From: Opisthocomus hoazin
Taxonomy: Eukaryota > Chordata > Aves > Opisthocomiformes > Opisthocomidae
NCBI RefSeq assembly: GCF_030867145.1
Contig: NC_134427.1
Span: 16,825,001-16,889,000 of the forward strand
Length of the DNA: 64,000 nucleotides
Direction of reading: 5' to 3'
The translations under genes were made by a program, and so were the position numbers. Position 1 is the stretch's first letter. Each line of letters starts with the position of its first letter. The notes under the pieces are model-generated. The model was not told the DNA's origin and made no database searches. It was given only the letters and a program-made list of their open reading frames with translations. This document shows, piece by piece, positions 13,318-28,600 of the stretch.

Positions 13318-16300
13318 AATCTGAAACCAGCTTTCCTCGTCTCATGTTCTCGCTGCAGTGTGAGGGGGCTGGGGGTCTCTGCTCAGTGATTATAGGGAAG
13401 GAGGGAGATAAATCACCTCCATCCTGCACGCCTCATTACCTGCTAACTACCTGTGGTCTCCGGCAAGTAAATGCCGCCCAGGCTGCCGAGGGAGTGTTTT
13501 CTCCCCAGTGGAGGCCAGCAGTGTGGGCTGCGGTGGGGACTGGCAGCTCTGGAGGACTTTCCCAGCTGGTTTCTCCTGAGAGAGACCCTGGTAACTAGAG
13601 ATGATGCGCTGGCTGTGTGCCACCAGCCCTGCCTCTGGCCTGCCTGCTCCCCGGAGCTGATGAAACCTTGTTTTGAAAGTGCCAAGTGCCTAACCGTTCT
13701 GCAAAGCACAACCCTCCCCACGGCGCTGAATGCCTTGGAGGCGGGAGAAATGTCTGAGGGAAATGTCGAAGGGGTCTTTGCTGCTGTCCGGAGGAGCAGG
13801 GCTGGCATCGCGTGCTCTGGCTTAGAAACTGAGCCGCCTACTTGAGCGTCTTCAAAGCAAGCCAGAGAATATAAGTGCAGGTAATTGTGGCTCTTGTGTA
13901 GAGCCCCTGGCTAGCCCTGCCCTTGCGGAAGGTGTTGTGCTGTGCGGAGGTGGTAGCGGAGCGGAGACAGACTGCTCTTGCGCCAGGCGGGGAGCCGCGT
14001 ACCCCTGGGAGTTAAGCTTGTCCCAGCCCCAAATTCAGGGAAAAGGGGGAAATTCATGCTGCTGGGGCAGTTTGGGGAAAACACTGCAAAGACCGGGCAA
14101 TGTGTGTGGCTTGGCCTTTACCCGGACACGTCTGTGAGCCGTCTCGGCAAAGACGCCTGGTTTCTGCCTGGGGAGCCGAGCTGGTGAGTGGATGCTCTCC
14201 TGGTCCTCCACCTTTCCGATCAGCAAGTCTTTGCTCACTGCCCCCATGCCTCTGGTCCTTTCTAGCTGCCCAGGCCTGCTCGAAGTGGTTGACCCCAATC
14301 ACTGAAACCAATCTCAAACACTGTCCGAGGCAGGTAAACAAGCCTAAAGGCTTGTTTGCGTTGCAAAGGGCAGTAGTTGTTTTTATTGCTGGAATTGAAG
14401 TTGGGCAGCTGGACGTGAGGGTGCAGCACCGTCCCGCTGCAGACCGCGTCGGCTTGCTTGGGTCTCTGTGAATGGGCACGTGCGTTCATGATGGGAGATG
14501 GTCTCACGCCACGTGGTTGAACTGAGAGCATTTGCTGGTGCTTTTCAGCTGCCCCTGGCTCCTGCGATGCGAGATCCCCCGCTGCCTGCTGTGGAAAGAA
14601 AACGGGCTGGAAGTTTCCCCGTGAGACACGGAGCAATGCCACAAGCAGTGGGCAGCGTGCTGGGGGAGCAGGGAGCAGCCTGGCGGGGGGCTGCACCATG
14701 GGACCGCCTTACCCTCTCCTGCTGCACAAATGCAAGCTGATTAATTAAGGGCTCTCAGCTCTTATTGCCTCCTGCTGCTGAGATCTCCTGGATTTCAAGG
14801 GCTGTTCTGAAAGGCTGCTGGTTGCTGAGCATGGGGCATCCTCTCCTCCGCAGGAGAGGCATGGCCAGGCTGTTCGCAGAAGGCGAGTGCATCATTTCTT
14901 CCTCCACAGGGTGATGGGTGACTGAGGTGCTGAGCCGGGCTGTTGTGCTGAGCTGGGGGACCCGTAAGTCCTTAGACCTACAGCATTTCGCGCTGGGCTT
15001 GGGGTGCGGGGCTGGCACGTGTGAGATGGGTTGTAGCTACCCATGGTAGTTACTGCCTTCGGGACTCGGGGAACAAGCATGTGTTTCACAGCTTTTTTCA
15101 GCTCTGGTGCATGGGAGACGTGGGGCAGAGCCCGCCATCGGCTTTCCCTGTGCCACGGAGCATGGCAGCCTCCTGGCCTGGGCCCCCCTGGGATTTAACC
15201 CCATCCTCCTGGCAGCTCCCTCCGGAGCAGCATTACCTGGGGAAGCAGGCTGCAGGGTTCAGCTGCTGCTTTTGCCTGCCGCAGGAGCACGTTACAGAGT
15301 GATTAAGGGCTTCGTTCTCACAGGGAAACTGAGGCACGGGAGAGGGACTGGGGCCAGCCAGCAGCAAGGCAGCGAGTCAAGTGTGGTCCCTCCAACACAA
15401 GCGCTTTGTCCACCCAGCTGTGCTGCTCCAAGGACAGCAGGGCCAGGGGTGGATTTTCCTTCTGAACACAATTCTCTTGTGGGGAGCACCGAACATCTCG
15501 AACGTCATCACTTCCTCCACGGGAGCCGTGCCCGGCGTCTCGGCCCCTTTGCTGGTGGGGAGTGGCAGGCAAGCACCTGTATCGCCGCTTTCTTCCTGGC
15601 CCCTTGCCCGGCAGCCGTAAATCCCCGGCTTAGGACCTGTTGATGCAGCATGGCCGCGCATGGGATCATATGAAACCCTTGACAACGGCTGGGGATTTGG
15701 AGGGGCTCGGTGCGTGCCCACTCCCCCGGACAGGGCTGCCCATGGTGATGGGGGCTGCAGGATGGGGCTGCCCTTGGCCCCCGCCGACTCTGCGGGACCA
15801 GGACCTCGTCGGCGGGGCTGGGGGCTGTGAGGACCACCCTTGGAGGCTGGGGTGCCGGGCAAGGCGGGGGCAGCTGCCCTCTTCCTGGGGGCATCTGGGG
15901 AGCGTTGATGGCTGCAGCGGTGGGAGCAGGGCTCCAGGGCTGGGCGGTGGGAGGAGGTGTGATGGCTGCGCCTCCCTGCTCGCTCCTCTGCTGGAGAAGC
16001 TGCAGGGCCAGGCAGTGGCCAGGGAGGACAGCAGTGTCCCCCAGCCCCCATCTCACCCCACGTCCAGACTGAGCTGTGGAGGCTACGGGGGAGGCCACGT
16101 TTCTCCCTCGTGTTTCCGCCTTCGAAGTGCCACTGAAGCCTGACATGCTGCAAGCCGTGCCCAGCGCTTGGCACAGCTCGGTGCAGGGGCTGAGCGTGGC
16201 AAAGGCGAGCCCCAGGGCTGGGACGCCTCGGCTGGAGGAGGAGCAGCAGAACCTGGTTGTGCTGCACAGAGTTAGCCTGCTCCTGAGGAAACAAGGGCTT

Positions 16301-16565
16301 GTCTGAAAGCTCTCTCCAGCTCACACGCTGCATCTCTCGCTGCCGGGGCTGGTGCCTGGATCTCGCCGGGCTCACAAAACGCCAGCGCGGTGCCAGCTCG
16401 TCCCTTCCAGCAGTCGTTGGGCCACCCCAAGCTGTGCCTCTGGGCTCTGGATGGAGCCAGGAGTCCTGCCCCCGTGTCCTTGTCACTGTGGGCCAGGCGT
16501 GGCCCCAGCGTCCTCCATGTGCTGCCTGCACCGCTCCATCAGCGGCTGGCGTGGAGGGGCAGGGG
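13318..16565. other. Intergenic, no gene recognised
   Basis: GC-rich intergenic sequence between converging SLC25A5 and STEEP1. It carries several long open frames on both strands, including a 409-codon frame on the minus strand at 15377-16606. None resembles a known protein; they are rich in Pro, Gly, Ala, Ser and Arg and overlap one another in several frames, as GC-rich noncoding DNA does. No promoter or splice structure was recognised. Confidence 0.6.
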
Positions 16566-16940
16566 TTGTTTAGTCTGGAGAAGAGGAGGCTGAGGGGAGA
16601 CCTCATCGCCCTCTACAGCTACCTGAAGGGAAGTTGTAATGAGGCGGGTGTTGGTCTCTTCTCCCAGGTAACCAGTGATAGGATGAGAGGAAATGGCCTC
16701 AAGTTGCGTCAGGGGAGGTTTAGTTTGGATATTAAGAAAAATTTCTTTACTGAAAGAGTGGTCAGGCATTGGAACAGGCTGCCCAGGGAGGTGGTGGAGT
16801 CACCATCCCGGGAGGGGTTCAAAAAACGTGTGGATGTGGCACTTCGGGACACAGTTTAGCAGGCATGGTGGTGTTGGGTTGGCGGTTGGACTTGATGATC
16901 TTAGAGGTCTTTTCCAACCCTAATGATTCTATGATTCTAT
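16566..16940 (+). mobile_element. CR1 LINE, 5'-truncated 3' end
   Basis: A remnant of a chicken-repeat-1 non-LTR retrotransposon in + orientation. The end of ORF2 is still open to 16859 and carries the hallmark strings [33 protein letters not shown] and EVVESPS. The 3' UTR follows, with the family consensus GGACTTGATGATCTTAGAGG and TTTTCCAACC, ending in ATTCTATGATTCTAT at 16926-16940. Elements of this kind insert by target-primed reverse transcription and are usually cut short at the 5' end, as here. It cannot move by itself. The left boundary is approximate because no target-site duplication was resolved. Confidence 0.95.
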
Positions 16941-19900
16941 AAGATGCGATGCTTTGGGTCACGCAGGGTAAAATCGGTTGTTCCTAGCAGGGTGGGTGTG
17001 TTGAAACCACCCATGGGGCTGACCCTGCTGCTGCCCGGCCACCCGAGGTGTCCCCATCGGCTGCCATACGCACACAGGTCGGGCTGTGGGGCAGCAGCTA
17101 AAGCTGGCGTGCTTCGCCTGTTTCTACACACCCTGGCCCCATACTGAGCTGCTGCGGGGGGAGCGGTTTTGGGCACACTGAGCGAGCCCTCAGGAGCTGC
17201 GAAGACCCACACGAAGACCCGCAGCATCAGGGAGGTTCTGGGAGGTTTTGTCCCACCAGGGCTTTGCTGGTTGTCGCTGTCTGGTCCTGCCGGGGTTGAC
17301 AGCAGTTGCAGCCCTGGCTGCAGGGACCGGGCAGAGGTTTTCTGGCTGGCAAGCAAGGAGAGCTTGGCCACTTGTGCCTGGAAATCCACCCAAGAAACCA
17401 GCATGCTGTGGCCAGCTAGGTTCACAAGATCTGCTCCCCAGAGGAGAGCTACACAGCTTCCTCCCCCGTCCCTCAGAGCCCAGCCCTGCAGCCTTTTCAA
17501 CAAGCCCATAATTTTCATTTTATATTTTTAAATGCCTGGATGTGGCAGTGCCTCATGGACCTGTGGGGCTCTTTGGGGTAACACCAGCAAAAGCTGAGTC
17601 TGGTTTGGTTTAGGCTGATCCGTCAGTGCCGTTCCCAAGCTGCTCACGTTGTCGTACACCAAAAAAGCATTAGTGTGTGTGTATTAATATTTATTGCAAT
17701 AGTCTAGGGAGTCTGAGCCATCTCTAAGCCAATCTAGTGGGTGAAATAGCAGAAACAGAGCACAGCCCGAACAGAACTGTAATAGCTGACCAGAAATATT
17801 TGCCTTCAGGTTTCGAGGCTGGACTCTGCACATGCTCCAGCTGCCTGGTTGCTGCCGGGCGTCATGGTGGGGATGCATGCAGAGCTGGGGAGCTGGGAGC
17901 ATCCCAGCCGGTGCTCACCACTGCTGTGTCCCACAGGCAGACCCTCATGGTGGGGTGGTGGGCACAGGGCCACGCGGCTCCCCGCAACACATCCCAGGGC
18001 GCGAGGCACCAGCCGTGGGTGCAAAGCAAGGGAACCATCGGTGCTTGCTCCCTTGAAGGCAGCTTTCTGCTATGCAGCTGAGCTGAGCGGGAACGTCTTC
18101 CTCACGCCATGTGCAGGGCTACGGGGCCGGGCAGCTCGGCAGGGCTCCCCAGCCCACCCTGCAGCCCTGCCCTTACTGGGCTCCCAGTGCCCAGCTCCCT
18201 CTGGGCTGTTACCCTGCCCGGAGCCAGGCAGATCCATGCCAATAAAGCTGCGTACCAGCTTCCGAACAAGCCTCGGTGTTCTCCAGCATGCCGGAGCCTC
18301 TGTGATGGCAGCAGCCGTGTGTGGGGAGGCAGGCGGGGAGGACCCTGCATTGCTCCCATGGTACAGCTGCGATTAACGCTCACGAGGTCAGATTCATCAT
18401 CACTGCTTCTCTTCGCTGTTTACAAAGTGTGTGAGGGGAGGTTTTTTTCACAGGTTTTGAGGAACAAGGCAGCATTGCTGCTCCAGAACTATTCCGACAT
18501 GGTAATTCAGACTCGGTTATTGCGAAGGCGCTTGGAAACAGGACTGGGCTAAGCCATGGAACACACTAAGGTCAGTTTGGCCACGTGCGGCATTATTTTT
18601 GGAATAGATCCCTTCCTCCACTTTTATTTCATATGCTACTTTGCTTTGCAATCCATCTGCATCCAGATAAGTTCTTATGTATAATATAGTGCTCAGTTAA
18701 AAATACAAATCTATCACCTACCTATATTTACAGATTTATAAAAACTGATGTTGGCTTTTACAGTAACACAAAATCTGCCTTTTCTTTGGTCTGAATACTG
18801 CTGCAGATTACACACTTGATACCAGAGTGTGGGAAACTCTGCAGAATGGCTAGTTTTATCTGTTATAACGGGACAGTTAATCAAGCATTTGAACTATGTA
18901 CCCCTGCTTCCTGTTGCTATCGTCAGCTAACATCTTTTAATTCATTTAAATCTAGAAATGAAAAACACAAACTTGATTTAAATAGTGAACTAGGACTAGT
19001 CAGGGCGAAAAATATATACTTTATAATGTATTGGATCAGATTCTTTGTGTTGGAGTTGTTTCAGCCATTGACTGCATAACTGGAGTGTGTTAATCCATCT
19101 CAGGCGCTGCTAGCGTGACAAACTGCATACTCCCCTCTCTGACCGGGTCCATGAGCGAGTCCTGAGCCGAACTGGGCAGATCTCTGATGATGAGACTGGA
19201 AAACCAGTGACCAAACGTGGGCGGGTATTCCAAGAGCCAGAAGGGAGCCGTGTTCGTGCCGTGCTGTGGGCACTGCCCCAGGGCTTGAGGCGTGCAGCTG
19301 AGGAAGATGATGGCAGTTCGTGGCCGCTACTTCGGGCAACCTGTGCTGAGCTGCGTGCTCATCGGCTTTTCTTTGTGCCTCACCAAACCGCAAAGGTGGT
19401 CCTAGCCCCACCTGGTAGCTGCTTCACAGCCCCACATCGCCGAGGCCCTGTGTTTTTGTCACTCCCAACCTTAACCCTAACTGCAAATCGCACTACCCCG
19501 GCTCAGCTTTTGTTCTGGGCGTCACTTGCAGCAGGACCGTACTTCATCCTTTCTGACAACTGGAGACGAATTCGTCTGCATCCCAGCAGACCTCATGTGG
19601 TTGAAAACCTATTTTCAAATTTCAAAGTCTGTGACTGCTGCTTGGAAAAACCTTCCTAATTTTTATTGAGACCAACCTGTGGTTATTCAGGGCTGGGGTT
19701 GCTCTCAGAAGAAGCCTGAGGCCCTTGCCTGGCTGGACCGTGCTACCACGCTTGGAAAAGGGGTTTGGGTAACCAGGTTCTATCCACTCCTTCCTCCTGC
19801 CCTTCCCAAGTATTACACACCACCTTACAACTGCTTAACTGAAGAGGCAATTAAATTGGCATACAACTTCTGCATCCCAGCCTGACAGCTGAGTGCACTC

Positions 19901-21161
19901 CATCCCTTACACCTTATATTCCCAAAGAAAGGAAGGATACATCCTTCGACTAAGCAGACCTGAGTTCTCCCAGTCAGGGTTGTAAAACCAGATGCAAAAT
20001 CTTTATTGATTATAGGAAGTCTTCCCTAATAACTGTGGGAGATGAAGCATCTTGTTCATTACTCACATTATTTTACGATACTTGGTAGAGTAAGAACATG
20101 CTAGGAAAAGTATTTTAGTTCAAATCCATAACATGGTATTTAATCCCAGGTAGAGCAACAAAGACATGGGCTACAGAGCACTGTTATTACATCACGCAAG
20201 AGACGCAAAATATTATTTCCCAAACGAGGTACTTTACATACCCATTCTTAATGTGGTCTTTATCCAAGTCCTCAGTGGCCAGTGCATTCAAAACAGTTTT
20301 TCCCTCTCCTTCACATTTGACAACTCCAAAGACTGGTGCTGTTTTGCAGAATGGGTTATCTCAGACGTGCAGTTGTATTGTACTTCAAATGATCGCCAGT
20401 CGTATGGATTTGTACTCGCTGGTGATAGAACATGCAGGCACTTTTGTTTTCAGTAGTTTAAAACAGGGTCAGATTTTGTGTTCTTGTATCGGGCAGTATC
20501 CGGTGGGGCAGTGTAATGCTGTACAGCTGCGGCTTTCTGATGTTCAGCAGGGGCTGAGGCTTCAGAGCTGCAGTGGCGCCTGTGCTGGCTGCCTTGGACA
20601 GCCAGTCCGCTGGGCAGGGCGAGGAGCTGCACGACCCCCACGCCTCGCAGCCGAGTCGTTCAGGCTGCCGTGGAACCACACATCTTTCAGGCCGCTGCAC
20701 GTTTTGGACACATTTAAAATAAAATGAACAACAGGCACAGAGCTTTGACTCACTTTTGTAATTAATTTCTTTGTTGTACAGTTGACCTAATGTTCTAATG
20801 CATTTATGGAAATCTCACATATTTAAAACTACCAAAATAAAAAGACAGGTATCTAAAGGTGCACTGAACTCAGGAGGGCACCCAGCGAAGATCTTCCCAA
20901 AAGTAAAATATTCTGGCTGGAACAGCTTGCTCATAACACTGGGTCTGTAGAGAACTGCAGTTTCAGCAAAATCTCCAGTGCTGTCGGAATTATTAAAATT
21001 GGTACCAGACTACCACTTATGACAGACAGGTACTCATCCTCCAAGCTGGTTGCAGCACGTTGCTCTTAAACATTGTCTGTTATTTCTGCTTTGTTGACAG
21101 ATCTGCGATAGCTCCTGGTAGCTTTCTCCGGTGCCCGAGTACCCAGCAGATGTGCAGCATT
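16941..21161. other. Intergenic and probable STEEP1 3' UTR
   Basis: No gene was recognised. The right-hand part should contain the 3' UTR of STEEP1, whose stop codon is at 21162-21164 on the minus strand. A minus-strand AATAAA (TTTATT on the + strand at 20002-20007) is a possible end, giving a 1.15-kb UTR, but it is only one of several weak candidates. Plus-strand AATAAA strings near 20.72 and 20.84 kb have no gene to serve. Confidence 0.5.
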
Positions 21162-23893
<2,732 letters not shown>

Positions 23894-24015
23894 TCTCTGC
23901 TCGCGAACCGCCGAGGCCGGGCGGGGCGCGGCGGGGCCGGGAGCACTGGGAGCGGGGGCGCCGCGGCCCTTCGGCTGCGCTTCCCGGCGGCTGCGGCCGC
24001 GGGCGAGGGAGCCAC

Positions 24016-24272
24016 GGGGGTCCTGCTAACGGGGCTCCTGCTAACGGGGGGTTCCTGCTAACGGGGGGTCCTACTAACGGAGGGTCCTGCTAATAGGTGG
24101 TCCTGCTAATGGGGGGTTCCTGTTAACGGGGGGTTCCTGCTAACGGGGGGGTCCTGCTAATGAGGGGGTCCTGCTAACGGGGGAGTTCTGCTAACGGGGG
24201 GGGGGTTCTGCTAACGGGGTGTTCCTGCTAACAGGGGCTCCTGCTAACGGGGTGTTTCTGCTAATGGGGGTT
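24016..24272 (+). repeat. 16-bp minisatellite, about 15 copies
   Basis: Tandem units based on TCCTGCTAACGGGGGG run from 24016 to about 24272. I count about 15 copies. Variants include CTACTAACGG, CTGTTAACGG, GCTAATGGGG, GCTAATAGG and differing numbers of G at the unit end. The array lies between the STEEP1 and UBE2A start codons. Unit ends of four to nine G give the + strand many G-tracts. Confidence 0.95.
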
Positions 24273-24916
24273 CCTTGCACACCTAAAGGCACCAGACAAA
24301 GCCTTGGCGAGCTCCAGGAGCTCGTCCGTTCCCCACTGTGTGGGCTGGGTGAGAGGAGGAAGGGCTGAGAAGGGGAGATGCTGCGTGCAGCCAGGCGAGC
24401 GATGGTTTTATTGGTGTTACTGGTTGTGTTCCGCTCTGGGAAGGGCACTGGGTTTTCCTCCCGCGTCTTTCTTCGAAGCCGCCTGCCCACATGGCTGCAT
24501 GGCCAGAGGTTACGAGTGAGGATGCGCTGGAGAAGCGGGGCCTGTCTGGCCTGCCCGGGGCAACAGCACAGAGAAATACTTTACTCCCAAAGGCTGTGAA
24601 AAAAAAGGTGGAAAAGAGGTTATTTTCCCTTGGGAAAAGCTCTCTGTGGAAGCAGGAAGGGCGGCATAGCAGGTTGTGCTGGTTTTGGTGGGGTTCAGTC
24701 GCTTTTCCCCGCACGGGGCTGTGGCTGGGATCAGTGCTGGGGTCTGTGCTGGGATCAGCGCTGGGAACACGGGGGTTGGGCTGTTGCCGAGCAGCGCTCG
24801 CACAGGGCCGCAGCCCGCCCTGCTCCTCACCCCACCGCGCCGGCGAGGAGGCCGGGGGCCGCACGCAGAGCGGGGACAGGTGACCCCGGCTGACCGCGGG
24901 GACGTTCCTCGCCGTG

Positions 24917-24924
24917 TGACGTCA
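24917..24924. promoter_or_regulatory. Palindromic CRE (TGACGTCA), central
   Basis: A perfect CRE lies midway in the divergent island, seven bases before a CACGTG E-box at 24932-24937. CREB/ATF and USF/MYC-type binding is inferred from motif identity. Confidence 0.65.
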
Positions 24925-25281
24925 CGCCCAGCACGTGAGGCCGGAGTGACGGCGCCGGCCTGCCGCAGTCCCCGCCCCGCGTGACGCAGCCCTGCCGTCC
25001 CGGCACCGGCCCGCCCGGGGCAGCGGCGCAGGAATTCCGCGGTTTGCTTTGCTCCCGCGCGGGGTTGTTGTTTTCCCTATTAAACTGTTTTTACCTCGAG
25101 GCACGCGTTTGCTCACTTCTCCCCTCCCGATTCCCCGCATCCCACCGGGGGGGGGGGGGTGAGCGTGGGGCCGGGCTTCCGGCCGGGGTTAAACCGCGAC
25201 AGAGGGGACGGGGCGGGAACATTCCCGCAGGTACCGAGCCCCGCGCCGCCGCCATTTCCCCGCGCGCCCGCCCTCCCCCCA

Positions 25282-25289
25282 TGACGTCA
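25282..25289. promoter_or_regulatory. UBE2A: Palindromic CRE (TGACGTCA), UBE2A side
   Basis: A perfect CRE lies about 350 bases upstream of the UBE2A start codon, close to where a TATA-less promoter would be expected. Confidence 0.7.
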
Positions 25290-25635
25290 CAGGCCACATT
25301 CCACCCCCGCACGCCGCAGCCGTTGGTACAGCCCCCGCCGCCCTAGGCCCCGCCCCTCGCCTCCGCGCCGCCGTGGTAGAGGCTGGGCCGGGGGCTCATC
25401 GGCATCCGGCCCCGCCCCCCCCTCCCCGCGGCAGTTGGTTCGTCCCGGGATCGCAGGCGCAGCAGCCGGTGCAGCCGAGGGTCTCCCCCCGCGCCCGCCT
25501 CAGTGGTAGAGGCCGCGATCGCTCCTGTTCGTCAGCGCCGCCGCCTCAGGTGGAGCTCGGTGCCGCCGCCGCCGTCTCCGGGCGCCCCGTGCTCCCTCCG
25601 GTAGTGTATGAGTGATCTATAACCCCGAACCCGCC

Positions 25636-28600
25636 ATGTCTACTCCGGCCCGTAGGCGCCTCATGCGGGACTTCAAGAGGTACCGAGGCCACCGGCTGAG
25701 GGGAGGGGGGGGGCGGGCGGGAAGAGAACGAAAGGCCCGGCTCTACCGGGGGAGGAGGGGGGCAGCACAACATGGCGGCGGGGTAGGGCGCGCTCCGCTG
25801 ATTGCGTAGCGCCGGTCGACGCTGCCTGCCTGCGGGTTACGCTGTTTGCGCAGGGGCGTGTAGCTACCTGCCTGGGTTACGCGAAGTGCGCAGGGGCGGC
25901 CGCGGGAGTGGGGAGGGGAGTAGGGGGGCGGCGGGGCCGGCGCCTCAGCCCTCGCTGTGCCCTGCAGGCTGCAGGAGGATCCCCCGGCCGGGGTGAGTGG
26001 GGCCCCCTCCGAGAACAACATCATGGTGTGGAACGCCGTCATCTTCGGGTGAGTCGGGGGCGCCGGGGGCGGGCCGGGTGGAGGGGGGGGGTCCGAGCTG
26101 GGCTGCCCGGGGTAACGCTCTGCTCTGCTTCTTCCCTCCTCTAGGCCCGAGGGGACCCCTTTTGAGGACGGTGAGTGCGGCTGCGGGCAGGCCTGGTGTT
26201 TGGCTTTCTCGGGGTAAACGGCTGCGGCTTGGCACGGCCTTGGTGGGTCGCTGCCGTGGGCTTTGCAACAGGTGGGGGCCTGGGGATGGAGAGGGGACGT
26301 GGGTGTGCATTCACCTGACCACACATCCCGCCAGGACTGATGTAAATAGATACATATTTTTTTATCTTACTCCCGGAAAGCATCATAGGTTTAGATTGCT
26401 ATGTTGATTTACCGAAGTACATGAATTAGCTTGTAGGGGCTTGCTTGTAATTGCTAAATTGGGCTGTCCTAAGCCTAGTTTAATCTACCATTTTAAGGAT
26501 CTCCAGGTTTTTCTGTGGAACCCTGGGTCATGTTTTTTAGGGACGCTCATATATGGAGAACTGCCAAAAAGCTGGTATAGTACCATTGTCATTTTGTTTT
26601 GAGTTCTGTTTTTTCTGATGGCTGGGAGTGTTTTGCAAGTAAGTCCCAATGTGAGTCAGACAGAGTAGGAAATGGGCTGAATGTTTGAGGAAGTTCAGAA
26701 CAGATTTTTTTGTTTTCTCTTCTTGGCGTCTACTTCACTCTGCTACAGTTAGTATTGCTCAGCGTTAAAGATTAAGAGAACTTTTTAGCTTTAAAAGCCG
26801 ACTAAATAGGTCCTTGTAATATGCTTGTGTCCTAGTAGTTTCCATCTGGTCTTGCTGTCTTTTGTAGTTTTACTGATGCTGTACAAATTCTTCAGCATCT
26901 CTGTGAAAACTTGTTGGACGTGAAATACTGTCTAACTGAAATCAGGGATGCTTTTTTTTTTTTTAAGATACTTTCAGTGCAGGCTATAATTAATCCTAGA
27001 TCTCTATGACTCATGACAAAAGCACAGAAAAAATTCCTTAACTCTTAATGTTGTTCTTGGCTAACTTGTATGTCTCTGTTTATCCTTGGAGGCAGCACCT
27101 GTGGGCATGCCGGTAAATTGCAGATTTGTTTTTTCTATGAAGATTTTGAAGATTTTAAATATTTCAGGACCAAGAAAACTCCAAAGTTAATTTTCTAAAT
27201 GTGTTCGATTAGTTAAGAAATTTGGTCTAGTAGCTGCTTCAGAAGTCTGATGTTTAGAACTTGAGTATTCCATAGCATCGCATAATGGAGCACGTAGACG
27301 GAATGTATTCAGTTACCTCATCTTGTAAACCTTAAAGAGAGGCTCCCTCAAACCTCTGTGAGGGCTGCTAGAGCTGCCTTGCTTCTTGGTGCACTGCCAC
27401 TAATAGAGTGATTCACTGTTTGGAGCAGAAAGCCACCTCCTTGCAGTGTGCTAAAATGCAGGTTGTTTCCCCATTCAGGCTCTTCCTGCTCAGTGTGGGG
27501 TTAACAGGTGCCATAAGGGCTCTTTTCTGTATATTTTCATATAGTTGTGGAAGGTTAGAGACTGCTTTTGAGAGCCCTGACATATTGATTTCATCTGTGC
27601 TTTGCACTGTGGCAGCACTGTGTCTTTATCTCAAATACTTAAGACACGCTGCACTCACAGCAGCAGTTTGAAGTTCAAACAGATGCTTGAGTCTGCTCCT
27701 GCTGTCCTCCTGCTTTGGTTGATCTAATAATACGATCTCGGGGTGTGATGGATGCTCTTTTCGTAGCAAAGTGTGTGTTTTCACAGTATGCACTCAGGAA
27801 AACAGATACGTCTTGTGTTGCAGGATAGGCTTATCTCCTGTTCTCGGGGACGTATCTTACATTGTGCTAGATAACAAAATACTAGGTGGTGCCTAGAGAT
27901 ACGGGTGTGTTGGTGCCTCGGCTGTGCTGTTCCATTGAGTGAGTAGCACAGGTCACATAATGGTAGCACCGTTCGGATGCAGTTTAGCTTAATGTAGGTA
28001 GAATTAAGGGAATTTTTCTTTAATAGTATTGAGCTGTTAGTTTGGGCTTGCTTTGTGATTGTGCAGGCCCTTGTGAGTCAAAGGTATGCTAGAGCTCTGT
28101 AGTCCTTCTGAGGAAGCCTTTGCAGGGCAGCGTTCTTCAGCAGTCGCTTTGTATTTTAGCGTTTAGGCTCTGTCACTTCCTGGTGGTACTGTAAGACTTC
28201 AGATACCTTCGTTCTTGTGAAAGTAGCCTGTGAGTAGTTGTTGTTGAACTAGAGCTGTGATAATTTCAGCATCGTGAGAATTACTGTTCCTTATCCTCAT
28301 TCTGGTGAGGCCCTTCTCCAGTCTCAGCTTCTGAGGTTTCTTAGCTTTGTCTGAACTGAAAAACTGAAGTTCAAAGGCATTTGTTTACTTGCTGTGCGGC
28401 ATAATGCAGCTAACAACCCTCCTTCCCCTCCACCCCCAGACTTCAGAGGGTGTTTTCACAACTTGGTGCGCAGGCTGGCTCGGCCTAGGAGCAGCTACTA
28501 ATTTAGATCAGCAGCATAACTTCTGTCTTCTGGTTCGAGAGGATTCGATTGCAGGTGTCTGCAGTAGGACCCTGGGGATATTTATCCTGCCCTTCACCAT

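Noticed and set aside
19466-19480. TTAACCCTAA-like string suggesting an interstitial telomere repeat
   Set aside because: Only about one unit is present; there is no array.
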